From: Marisa cornuarietis
Taxonomy: Eukaryota > Mollusca > Gastropoda > Architaenioglossa > Ampullariidae
Assembly (NCBI GenBank): GCA_004794655.1
Contig: SMMW01000565.1
Span: 1,506,001 to 1,570,000, forward strand
DNA length: 64,000 nucleotides
Direction of reading: 5' to 3'
Both the position numbers and the translations under genes were made by a program. Below the pieces are notes generated by a model, which searched no databases, was not told the origin of the DNA, and saw only the letters and a list, made by a program, of their open reading frames with translations. This document shows positions 1-10,670 of the stretch, in pieces. The stretch's first letter is position 1; the number at the start of each line of letters is the position of its first letter.

Positions 1-93
1 TTGCTCAGCATTAAGCATTTGTACAATTGACCCGCGGCTCAGCGGAATATTATTAAATTTATGCATTTCTTACGCAGATTCAAGATTTGACGC

Positions 94-95
<2 letters not shown>

Positions 96-186
<91 letters not shown>

Positions 187-187
187 G
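96..187. repeat. Compound (TG)n-(AG)n microsatellite
   Basis: About 35 TG units with a few cg interruptions pass into about ten AG units. The short open frames here (VCVCVC...RERERE) are produced by the repeat. It lies in the intron upstream of the channel's S3 exon. Confidence 0.97.
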
Positions 188-432
188 GGGGCTGTATGTT
201 GGTGTATGTGTGAATGTATGTTTGTGTCTATGTGGATGACTGTGGGCTTATGTATGTATGTGCTTGTCCGTGGGTATGTGTATGCATAGATGTGAAAATA
301 ATATATTATTTATATGTGTGAATAAGTATTATGTGTTTATGCGTGTACTTGTGTATGTGTGTATATGCATGGTTGTACACGAGTAGATGTATTTGTATAT
401 GTGTGTATTTATATATACATATATGTGGCCAG

Positions 433-2179
433 GTTTCTCGTAAGTCGCGAGAAGGATGTCTTCGCAAGGCAGCTGCTGAACTGGCTGGACCTGGTTGTCA
501 TAGCAGCCGAATGGTTGGGCTTCTTCTTCATGCACCAGGACACCGTGGTTCTTGCCGTCGTGGGCGAGGCTTGCCGGCTGGTGTCCTACTTCCGTTTTTT
601 TAGGTGAAACAAAAAGCATTGTCAACACCGCCACTCAGCACTAAGGGAGAAGAAATCGTTTTAACTATAGACAGTGGATGAAGCCATCACAGTGTGTTCC
701 TCACCTCTAACTCGGAAGAACACGCGCTACTTACAGCTCCACCTCCAGCCTTTGAAAGTCTCTGTGCGATTGTCTTTACTCTCGTCTTTACTCTTGTCTT
801 TACTCGTGTCTTTACTCTTGTCTTTACTCTCGTCTTTACTCGTGTTTTTACTCTTGTCTTTACTCGTGTCTTGGGTGGACAACTGCCCACGTATTTACAC
901 ACGTAAGAGAAGGTATGGGTAGTCCTGTTACCTTTCGTGGCGCTGAGGAGTGAAGTTTTAGTGCCCTCGCTTATTTCAGAGCAAGCCATTCTTGTAAGGG
1001 CGGTGTCCATCTCCCGCTCCTCGCTGTCTTATCCTTCCTTTCCTAATCTTCCTAGGAGTCAGGTACCCATTGCACAACTCTGTCAACTGGAAGATGTCCG
1101 CTGCACCACTGGCGTATCAAACCGGTGCACTTTTGGTTCGGACGCCAATGCTCTGACCACTATGTTGTCCGTTTTTCCTAGTCTCACCTGACGCTTTCCC
1201 CAGTCGACCTGAATCTCTTTCCCTAGCCACACCTAAATCTCCTTCGCTTTAAAAACCGATCGGCGAAATAAAAAAAAAGAGATAGGATGGGGGAAAGAGT
1301 TCTTGTGAAATAAAAAAATAAATGAATGCACAGTTGGCACCTGGCTTTTCTTAATACGAGTTTGCGTGCACGTTCTTTGCAATTGTTCTCGCAGTTTTAT
1401 TTATTTATTTATTTATTTATTTTTTACTGTTTTGTCCAAGCAAATGTAAGCGATCGTTGAACCGAGATCTTCTTGTCGGTGATAATTCGAAACATAGATA
1501 CAGCTATTCTCTAGTCGTTGAGCTCATCTGGTCTGTTGTCATGAGTACAACTGTTCTCTAAATATCAGTAAAACCACTTTGTCAGTCCATCCTCAAGTCT
1601 GCCATTAGAATCACCATAAAAATATCCGGCTACATCCTTATTCAATATAAAGCCAAGAAGGAACATTGTGAATGAAATGAGATGCACGTTGTTGACTTGT
1701 TTCACAGGTTCTACCGCCTGGGGTGGAGGTCGGACGAGGTGCGGCTGCTGAAGTTGTGTCTCGTGGACTGCCGCAAGGAACTGCTCATGCTCATCGTCAT
1801 CATCGCCATCGCCGGCGCTGGCTTCGCCATCTTCATCTACGTGGTGGAGATCTTCGAGCCTCTAACCTTCCGTAACCTGCTCGTGGCCTTCTGGTGGTCC
1901 ATCATCACCTTGACCTCAGTGGGCTACGGCGACGTCGTGCCGACCTCCTACCAAGGTAGGCTTGTCAGCGGGGCGTGCGCGGTCACCGGAATGCTGGTCG
2001 TGGCTCTTCCAATAGCCGTCATCGCCACCAACTTCGGCGACTACCACTCCTTGTACAGGGAGATGCGGGCGCTGATGGAAAGAAGGAAGGAAGCTGCTTC
2101 TAGAGAGAGGAAGAAAGCAAAAACAAACCAAGTAGCGCCCTCTGTCGTCAGTAAAAAAATCCAGATGACAAAGTTTTGA
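433..2179 (+). CDS. Voltage-gated K+ channel (Kv-type) subunit, last two exons, S3 to C-terminus
   Basis: Seen: two in-phase exons, 433-603 and 1708-2179. The first ends with AG before gtgaaac, and the second opens with G after ttcacag, restoring an Arg codon. The first exon starts after an AG at 432 and encodes an S3-like segment (ARFLVSREKD...LLNWLDLVV) running into S4. The second encodes S5, the pore helix WWSIITLTSVGYGDVVP with an intact GYGD selectivity filter (about 1913-1933), S6 (MLVVALPIAVIATNF), then a basic Lys/Arg-rich tail ending in TKF and a stop. Known: Kv subunits tetramerise in the plasma membrane and conduct K+ on depolarisation; T1, S1 and S2 must lie upstream of the window. 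Odd: the S4 charge ladder lacks one Arg, and the S6 PXP motif reads PIA, as in non-canonical or electrically silent subunits. The subfamily is unclear; S3 resembles Shaw/Kv3 most. Confidence 0.88.
768..871. repeat. Decamer minisatellite GTCTTTACTC, about 10 copies
   Basis: Tandem 10-bp units with C/T and G/T variants (ctcgtctttact, ttgtctttact). They sit in the intron between the S3-S4 exon and the pore exon of the K+ channel. The apparent peptide FTLVFTLVFTR is only a translation of this array. Confidence 0.95.
925..1195 (-). mobile_element. tRNA-derived SINE (Ser/Leu-tRNA-like head), degenerate copy
   Basis: This matches the better copy at about 4420-4682: shared blocks include ggagtcaggtacccatt, ggttcggacgcca and gctctgaccact. 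On the minus strand the head reads like a class-II tRNA (gtggtcagagc...ggcgtccgaacc). Divergence in the A-box region indicates an old insertion. It lies in the K+ channel intron. Confidence 0.7.
1396..1606. repeat. Dispersed repeat, copy A (TTTA-rich head)
   Basis: About 190 bp are shared with 8212-8397, including ccaagcaaatgtaagcga, atgagtacaactgttctcta and gtcagtccatcctcaagtct. Both copies are preceded by a (TTTA)n run. There is no coding capacity and the family is unknown; it may be a SINE body or a non-autonomous element. Confidence 0.75.
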
Positions 2180-2417
2180 ACATTTCGCTCTATCAGTTGC
2201 CAAAGCATATGTCACGTGGTGCAAAAGAAAAGACGTGGAGGGGAGGGGATGGTGGGAATAATCGAAGGAACTGTTTTGTTTTACCTCTGTTTCAAGCTAC
2301 AAGGGCTGTGTACAGTGTTTGATACCCAAAACCACCCATTCGCTCTCTTTATAATCATTAGAATAGTTATATGATCTGTTAACATTAAAACGTTTAGACC
2401 GTTCAAAGCTCACTCTC

Positions 2418-2494
<77 letters not shown>

Positions 2495-4420
2495 ACTTAC
2501 TGTTTGGTCAGGTTCATATTAATGATCCCTGTATTCTTAAAGACTCCTTCTGGTCGTACACTTTCATATACGGTACATTTGTGTATAAATATATAAAACA
2601 TACTTAAATGTCACTGCTTGCCATTGTGTGTGTGTGTGTGTGTGCTTTTGTGTGTGTGTGTGTGTGTGCATGCACGCGCGTGCTTGTGTGTATAAGAGAG
2701 AGAGAGAGAAAGAGTTTCTGAGTATGCATTCTCACTTAGCTAAAGAGGTGTAGAGGCAGAAAGTTTGTGTTTTGTCCATCTCGAAGTTTTTCTCGGTCAG
2801 ACTCTCCCGTGATGACCCACTCAGGCTCGTCCCTTCCCTCCTCTTACTCGCGACTGATCTTCTTAATCTTCTTGAGGAAATCAAATGCTTGCCCTTTACT
2901 TGATCTATTTTGAGACTAGCAGTTAATTAAGAGCACAGCTGTTCTCTTCATATCCAGGGTTCTTAAGAGTTCATTTTTTAAGAGCATCTTGGACCTCCAC
3001 AAAGGATGGACAGCAAGAGCAGGAAAATCTTTCTTTATAACCCTTTCGCCCTGTTCCTGACCTGAGTGTAAAGGTCGCTTGTACTTAGTGGCAACAGGTG
3101 AAGAGCTTGTGTACACTGCTTGGCAGTCTTGGGTGGGGTGAAGAGCTGGAGTGCAGCTCTCGTGAGAATGTCGCTCCAGTTCTTTAGGTCGCCCTCGTCC
3201 CAGGGTCGTTAAATATGCGTTCGTCTCCAGCTGTTGAGATTTACTTCAACACCTTACAGTGGCAAAGACTGGCAGCTCCGTCACGTGACGATTGTCGAGG
3301 GCTCCGCATGCAGCCTGCTACTCGAAGCTAAAGTACACGAATCCTGTGTCCTGTTCAGCAATGTATCCTGTAACCGACTGCCTCGGATCCAACAAACCCC
3401 TTGCTTCGCCTCATCTCATTCTTCTCTCCCATTTCTGCTTTGTTCAGTTCTTACCTTCCATTCCTTATTAATGCAGTAAGGATGTTCAGAGCCTGTTTAC
3501 ACCACCCGTACTCCACTGCCACCTTCAAAGCGAGTTTCTTTAAGTAGAAAACTGATCATTTTTTTAACTAACGGCTCCACCGGCCTGAAAGCGGACTACA
3601 GTCTCGACACGAATCCCAGCTGCAGGTGAGGAAAGGATTTCGTAGACGGCGTTCACCTTCATGTTTGACATGGACATTAAGTCGATTTTCCCTTTGAAAT
3701 CTTCATTTGATCATAAAGTTTACATGCGCTATAAAAAGTTTGTGTTTTTGATTGCAAACTTTGCCTTTTCAGCGCACGAGGCTATATTTGGCAACATTGA
3801 TTGATGCACATGCAGGAAATGACAGGCAATGAGAGAGTTATATGGCGAGGCCGATTATGCTTTTGCGTTTGGTTTGCTTTTTGTTTTCCTTTTATCTTGA
3901 TTTTTGAGATTTCTGTAATTTTCTCCTCAGCACACTAAAATCTTTTTTGTGTTTAATTAATGTCCTTCCGCAATATTTTGTTATTTCTTATTTTGGCGAG
4001 GAAGGCAAGGATGTGGAATCCTTCGAAATATTTTGTTTTTATTTTACGTGACATCGGAGGGTGTGAAGTGTTCTTGGTGTACATGGCGCCATTTTTCACA
4101 TTTATTTTTCTCCGTTATGTTACCGTTGGCTTCAAGTGAAAAAACTAATACTGTGAAGATGCCAATTTTCTTTTCAGCAACGTGTCCTGTCGCATGTAAG
4201 ACTACCTTGGATCAAGCCAACCCTAGCTCTAATTAACTCGCGGCCATCTTTTCTTTCCCAAAATACTAGTGCACAGAACTATAATGTAGTAATAGGAGAC
4301 GGTGCCGATGAGAGTGAGAGCGCGTGCTTCTTCACTCTATAACTCTCGTGTGTGCGTTGTCGAACATACTCCGTCAGGTTAGAGCACAACTGTTTCCCTA
4401 CGTAAAAGGTCAAGGTAAAG
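2180..4420. other. Intergenic: microsatellites, no gene recognised
   Basis: This is the channel 3' flank, then (GT)n at 2421-2492 and a compound TG/GA stretch at about 2622-2712. The remainder shows only short open frames without family resemblance or splice logic. Confidence 0.6.
2421..2492. repeat. (GT)36 microsatellite
   Basis: An uninterrupted GT dinucleotide array about 240 bp downstream of the K+ channel stop codon. Confidence 0.98.
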
Positions 4421-4682
4421 GTCATCCCATAACCTTTTCAGGTCGTTGGGGAGTGAGGTGTTAGAGACCCCACTTTTCTCGGGGCCAGCTTTTACATGAG
4501 GGTGGTGCCAATCTCCTCTTCCTCGCTGCCTTACCTTCCCCAACCCTCTATGGAGTCAGGTACCCATTCCCGTCAGCTGGGTCGACTGGGGGAAGTTTGC
4601 TGCGCTTATCGGGAATTGAACCAGCGCGCTCTCGGTTCGGACGCCAGCGCTCTAACCACTCGGCCATCCGCTTCCCCTGCTT
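4420..4682 (-). mobile_element. tRNA-derived SINE (Ser/Leu-tRNA-like head), best copy
   Basis: The minus strand reads ggatggccgagtggttagag, a canonical pol III A box of tRNA-Ser/Leu type, then gcgctggcgtccgaaccg and a B-box-like ggttcaattccc. The body carries the shared ggagtcaggtacccatt block (plus strand). Related copies are at 925-1195 and, more decayed, at 32627-32820. Confidence 0.82.
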
Positions 4683-5084
4683 CCCTACACCGTTACACGG
4701 AAGTCTCGCATGAATGAACTTGACTCAAATGAAGTGACAGACCGAATGTTGACAATAAAAGCACAGCTGGAAGAGACAGCGGCAGAACTGTAACCTGGCA
4801 AATCTGGCACCCCGTCTTGGTCAATTATTAAACGCTCTTTTTTGTGTTGGAAAAAGGTTCAAATTATTGTCTGTTTCCCAAGTCAACACTGTAGTGTCGG
4901 GGATACAAAGTTTGTATGAAACCCATTTGTATCTTTGACCGTATCTACTGATTTTTGGTTTTACTTGGAATGGATTTCGAAACCTGTTTCTGTTACAGCT
5001 GTTACACTGCAGTCATGCGGTGTATTATTATTATTATTCGATTTTGAGATGTCATTTCTTCATTGTAAATGACTGGAAGCGTCA

Positions 5085-5262
5085 AGAGCAACACGAGAGA
5101 GAACCATTCCTACAAAATAACAACACTTGAGAAAGAGTAGTCATACAAAATGAACGACATTTGAGAAAGAACCATGAACATTGAATAACAAAAACGAGAC
5201 AGAACCATTCAGGCTGACTAAAAACACTTGAGAGAGAACTAGTCATCTTGAATATTAAGAAA
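5085..5262. repeat. Degenerate tandem repeat, about 35-40 bp unit
   Basis: Diverged units share gagaaagaaccat, acaaaatgaac and acacttgag. The open frame on the minus strand is a by-product of the repeat. Confidence 0.55.
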
Positions 5263-7315
5263 AGAGAAGAAAACATGTCTGTCTGTTAGTTAGACAAGTA
5301 AATGGAAGAATGAAGGAGGCGTTTACCATGAAAAGTTCAAACAAATTTTGAAGGAGGTGGGTTTGGATAAGAAAGGTACATGAAATTTTGTGGACTCTAA
5401 CGGAAAAGAGAAAACACCTGTGGAAGGAGGAGAACCCAATCAGTAAAACCTCATTATTACAACTATTAAAACCTCCTTAGTTACACATCTCCTTATTAAC
5501 ACTGACTAAAATCCATAAAAATCGTGTAGTGACTGAGAGGGGTTTTAACAGGGAAATGGAGCAATCTGCTTTCATTTCACAAACCATGACTTCAAACACC
5601 TATAAACTCGAGTTCATTTATGAAAGTAAAGCTCTTTATGTCCGTTTCATAGTTACCTGTGGCGTTTTCGCTTTCGGTGTTTAATCAAGCACAATCAACT
5701 GATGTGTGCCTGTGACAAAGAGACAACAATGAACGGGGCACCATCATTTCGACCCAAAACCATATCGCCCAACCCATATCGACCTTTTGAAAGCCAGATT
5801 GACCCAGGACAAGGCTCAATGAAGGCCCCGGGCAGCGACACCTGTTTGATGTTAACTGAACGTTTGCATATACATTTAATACCAACCTTCAAACTAGAAT
5901 AAATTTAGACAAAGATTTTTTACACACTATGCCCTTGTCCATGGAATTCATAATCGATCTTCACCCTTCCCCATCGTCCTAGAGATCTGAAAATTTCACC
6001 AGTTACTCATTTCTGGTGACAATGCAATAGTATTTCCAGCAGTCCAGAAATAGTAAAAGAATTTTAAATTCTTTTACAAATTTTGTATGATATCTTATAG
6101 ACAGAATAAGGGGGGTAGGTAACTGCTCCTTTAGGACAAGTAAACGATAAGTTACCTCCCCTAACTCGGCCTATACGAAGGGAATAAAGTCACAAAGTAA
6201 AGCAAAAAACAAAAATTGATAACAAATTTCAAACATGCAATAGCTTAATCCTTTGGAAGATTGCATTTTAAAAAAGTTCTTGAAGGCAAGCAGTTGTAGT
6301 GGATATTAGGTGCCCAACTAGAGTTAGGGTTTCTAGAGTTAGAGCCTCAGGAATGTCTCAAACTGCCCAACAGATTTTCTTTTTAGAGCAGTGCGTGCTT
6401 GTGTTTGGGTACATCCTGGGTCTGTGCAGAACTGGAGAACTGCACCTACCCAGCTACATCTGTGCCTCAGTCATTCAGAAGGAGTTAGAGTTCTGGAAGA
6501 TTCCTGAAAGTCTGGTGTGGGGTTGCTGTCATGTGCTCTCATGTGTGTCACACTGGCCGAGTGCTCAACACAGGCACAAAACTATTCTGCAAATAGTTTC
6601 TCACTTTTTATGCGCCCCGTGCTTTTCGTGTAATGTTCATGTAGATGTCAAACATTTGAAAGCATAATATGTTTTTATAGAAATAGAATGTGGCGCCTCA
6701 GTCGGTCAGATAGCCGGATGCTAGATTAGCAACAGTCACGTATGCTGCAGCGACACTCGACCCTTTGGAGAGAGAGACACACACACAGATGGGTGAGACC
6801 GTGAGACCACAACGCAAAGAAAATTAAATTTGGGATCGAAGCTCTTTGCAGAAGGACAAGAGTATGTAATACTTAGTAAAGATATCTGGCAGGTCTTGTG
6901 ATAGAAGAATTATAGGTCTCGCAAAGCTCACGGGAAAGAAGCCATGCAATCGTGCAGCTCTTGGTGAAATAGTTCGTTTGAGAACTTATAGGCCGAATTA
7001 GGTGAGGGGAACTCTCTCAAGCTATTAAAAATAAAATTAAAAAAATTATCGATTCATTGATAAGATTATTAACGAATGAAAGTTAATTATAAAACATATA
7101 AAGAGTGCCCCTTCCACTTCTCTATTTGGAGTTTTATATATATATATATAGAAAGAAAACACGAGATCTAAGGAAATTATTTTACCCTTTTTAGTATGTT
7201 TGATAAAAGTGGTTTTTAATGTGACTTGTTTTATTTTTTTAAATTATTAGAGAAAGAGTCGCGTATGTGTGAGATTTGTTCTCTGAATGTGTATTGGACA
7301 TGGATTTAACGGCTA
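5263..7315. other. Intergenic stretch without recognisable gene
   Basis: AT-rich DNA with short chance frames. A small inverted-repeat unit is at 6110-6163, and a weak tRNA-like block (gcctcagtcggtcagatagc) near 6692. No splice-consistent coding series was found. Confidence 0.5.
6110..6163. repeat. Short inverted-repeat unit, GGGGTAGGTAACT...AGTTACCTCCCC
   Basis: Ends of about 12 bp are mutually inverted around a 30-bp core. The same end motif recurs at 7316-7371 with a different core, which suggests minimal remnants of a terminal-inverted-repeat element or a hairpin-forming motif. Confidence 0.45.
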
Positions 7316-7371
7316 AAGGGAGGTAGTTCCAAAACCACATATATGATAAATAAAATTAGTTACCTCCCTTG
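7316..7371. repeat. Short inverted-repeat unit, AAGGGAGGTAGTT...AGTTACCTCCCTT
   Basis: A 56-bp unit with near-perfect inverted ends of the type also seen at 6110-6163. The single motif GTTACCTCCCC also occurs near 20952 and, in reverse, near 60951. Confidence 0.5.
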
Positions 7372-7448
7372 TAACAGGAGGTCTTTGTCTCTGCAGTCTT
7401 ATTCAGATGCTCCCCGCCTTCCAACGACCGGTGCCAGTCAAGACACTG

Positions 7449-7449
<1 letters not shown>

Positions 7450-7523
<74 letters not shown>
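7450..7523. repeat. (CA)n microsatellite
   Basis: About 37 uninterrupted CA units. Confidence 0.98.
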
Positions 7524-7525
<2 letters not shown>

Positions 7526-8211
7526 GCCTTAATGTGGCACATTCCCTCTCGTCATTGACTCGGTTATTTGACTTATCAAATACTGGTGCAGATACTCATA
7601 GCACTGTTACAACATGTATTTGCAAACTAGGGTTGGCAGATCTGGGCTGCTGTCACCGCAGAGGCAGGACGATGAACAGTCACATCCAAAGCAAGTCAAA
7701 TACATTTAGCCAAGAACTTTTAAGACAAATCACTGTTTATGTTGACACAAAAATACCCTGACTTCAGGAAATGTTTCTAAAATTTGTGAAAAACAAAACA
7801 GCTATACATGATGAACATGTATTCGGTGATTTGAAAGCAGAATGTAACAAACGTCAGAATATTTTGGTGACCGCTTAAATCTCTTACAGTAAACAAAGAT
7901 GAAGATTTAAAAAAAAATCCATTTCTAGCTTAGCATACTTCCATTATAAGCAGAACCTATAAAGTAAGTCATAAGGACTTGATGCCATTAACTAGAATAA
8001 CTGGTTAAAGAGAGAAAATGTACCTGAACCTGATGGTTTACATTCTGAAATATTTAGATATGCAAATATTACCTTTGTAAGATTTCTACACTCACATTTT
8101 TAATAAAGTGATGCACCTGGGCTGTTGGTCGAGGGCTTTAATCTCTCCTCTCCATGAAGAAACGTGATCTGGTTAAAGTAGACAAATAGTACAGACATAT
8201 TTCATTTCATG

Positions 8212-8397
8212 CTGTTTTATTTATTTTTGTTGTTTTCTCCAAGCAAATGTAAGCGAATGTTGAACAGAGATCTTGTCAGTCATAAATCGAAAAATAGGTA
8301 CCGTCATTGAGATCCGCTGTTCTGTTGTTATGAGTACAACTGTTCTCTAGTTATAAATAAAAGAGTTCTGTCAGTCCATCCTCAAGTCTGCTATTGC
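8212..8397. repeat. Dispersed repeat, copy B (TTTA-rich head)
   Basis: Second copy of the element at 1396-1606, in the same orientation. It shares ccaagcaaatgtaagcga, agagatcttgtc, atgagtacaactgttctcta and gtcagtccatcctcaagtct. Confidence 0.75.
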
Positions 8398-8942
8398 CAT
8401 TTGTAAATTGTTAAATAATAACAGAAACAAAAGACTTTTTCGTTTTGTAAAGTAAAGAAATTATCCCACAGTCACAGTCGCAACAACTTTAAATATACGC
8501 TATTAACTTAACGGATCATGAATATTAAAACAATGTTATACTATGTAGATGTTACTTTCATAATACAAGGTGGGTAGCTCTAACTGTGCTTCCCAAGTTC
8601 AAATCTTACTGTATAGTAACGGTTTTCACTATGTGTTAGGAAATGCTAAAAGATTGTTTTCGTCAGAATTGACATGATCTCTCGCTCGCCCTTCCGACTT
8701 CTGTGATGACTACCGTGAGTTAATTAAAGCGTGACGCTGAACCCAGACCGTGAACACCTGTGTGTTCTGTCTTTGCTGAGACGTAACAGACTGCCACTCA
8801 CTGCATGCCTGTGTAGTGCGAAATGACCGAGAGGTCGAAGCACTTTCCTTTATAAAATCATCAACAACAACAAAAATCAACAACGTGGTCTGTGTAAACT
8901 TGGAATGTGATGGCCACTGACACACACCACTTTTATTTTTCC

Positions 8943-9178
8943 AAAGTACGTCACTTTACGTCACGAAATATCTTGCTCTTTTAGTCTGTCCCACGTACGT
9001 ACTTTACGTCACAAAATATCCTCTTTTTTACTTTCCAAAAACGTCACAAAAATCCTGCTCTTTTAGTTTTTACCAGGTATGTCACAAAATATCCTGCTCG
9101 TTTAGTCTCTCCCAAACACGTCACAAAATATCCTGCTCTTTTAATCTACCTCAAGTACGTCACAAACACATCCCACTA
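8943..9178. repeat. Minisatellite, about 45-bp unit with TACGTCACAAAATATCCTGC core
   Basis: Five to six imperfect copies carry acgtcacaaaatatcctgct followed by cttttagtctctccca. Each unit holds an ACGTCAC half-site. No coding frame runs through the array. Confidence 0.8.
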
Positions 9179-10376
9179 CTTTGTAGGCAGATTACTGACC
9201 CCTTACAGTTTATCTTCTGTGTGCAACCCTAAGGGGCAACCTATAGCCTGTAAAGTAGTTGTGTACATAGCTGCATGAATGTCAAGATAGTGATTGTAAA
9301 TGTTTATATTTTGGTGTACACTGTGCAGCATACCTTTCTTGTATACCGCTAACCCTCTCACGTTTGTTAAAACACTTGTACAGTTCCCACTGTGAGCGTT
9401 TGTAGCGACTGTTGCTGATGAGGCCAGGCGGTCTTTACAAGCTGAATGTAATATTATTTAGCAGTCAACACCACAGTACAGGACTACAACTCACACATTT
9501 CTACAATCAGTCTGGTGGATGTTCGTATATAATTATAGCTTACAACCAGAGGATTATTGGCTCATAAAACTGACGGTTATTACGGCCACTCGAAACAGTA
9601 TGGCGTGAGCCTGATGACGTCAGAAGAAGAAATACCTGAGCTTTGTATGCCGGGTACACGTGGCCCTGCAAACAATCATGACTCGGCACAAGTTTCCTGC
9701 TCGAGCCCTTTGTTACCTTTGGCAGTGGACGCCGCCTTGGACACCTGTCAAATCCTGTACACGTCTGGCTAGAAAACATTCCACCCCTCGGGGTACACAG
9801 GCCAACGTGTAGCCGGATACAGTTTTGTCTCACAACACACGACACGTGTTCCTGACTCACGACCACTTTGCCCCCAGTGTAGGGGTGGGCAGCGTTTTAA
9901 ACAAGCGGCTTGTTGGACAGAGCTTTGTTTTAATAAAAATCGCATACATAAATCTGTTGAGATTGTCCAGGACATTTCTTTGGCGTTGAAACCGTTGTTC
10001 ACACGGGTGATCATCCTCGTTAAAAGTTCTCAGCGACTCACAGTGGACAAAGGCAAACCCAACTACTATTATATTTACTGATAACGATCGTTAATTAGAA
10101 TCTAAACATAGTAGCCCAGGGACTTTAGTATCTTATTATATATCTACAATGTATGTATTACATTATATATCTATATAATATTAATATATGACTACAAGCT
10201 GCATGCATCCATTTGATTCCAATTATTCATAAAGAATTACTCCGATGTTGATTCGCTGGTTTCTTAATTATTAACCTCATTATAATAATTTATTATAAAC
10301 CTCATTTTGAGAGCCACCAACTTCCCAAATGGTTGATCGTATCTTTAAAAGCACCAGATTTGTTTTATCCTTTCCG
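9179..10376. other. Intergenic stretch without recognisable gene
   Basis: Only short chance frames on both strands. An AT-rich part near 10130-10310 has many TATATA/ATTATA runs. Confidence 0.5.
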
Positions 10377-10377
10377 G

Positions 10378-10435
<58 letters not shown>

Positions 10436-10436
10436 G
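10377..10436. repeat. (TCTG)n microsatellite
   Basis: About 15 tetranucleotide units, about 120 bp upstream of the TATA-like element of the next gene. Confidence 0.97.
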
Positions 10437-10558
10437 TAAGAATATGATTCGACGACGACAACTGCTCATTATAATTTTGATGACAACGTCTCCACAGCCA
10501 TTGAGACCTGTCGGGTGCTAAGACTGAATGAACTCTCGCCAGCAAACGAGCTCACCGC

Positions 10559-10566
10559 TATATATA
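10559..10566 (+). promoter_or_regulatory. TATA-box candidate of the His-rich secreted precursor gene
   Basis: TATATATA lies 105 bp upstream of the start codon at 10671, followed by a short (CA)n. The spacing would allow a 5' UTR of about 75-80 nt. AT-rich motifs are common here, so this is suggestive only. Confidence 0.45.
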
Positions 10567-10670
10567 CACACACACACACACATATCCTTCTCGTGTGTAG
10601 TACGGGGCATGCGCAGTCCTCCCATTCCCATTTCCTCTCGCAGTTAACGACACAGAAAGCAAAAGGTGAG

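Noticed and set aside
5685..5902. Overlapping frames of 60-66 codons on both strands
   Set aside because: Mutual shadows without domain, start context or splice partners.
6688..6770. tRNA-like segment (gcctcagtcggtcagatagccggatgc)
   Set aside because: Only an A-box-like half; no convincing B box or cloverleaf. Possibly a SINE fragment.
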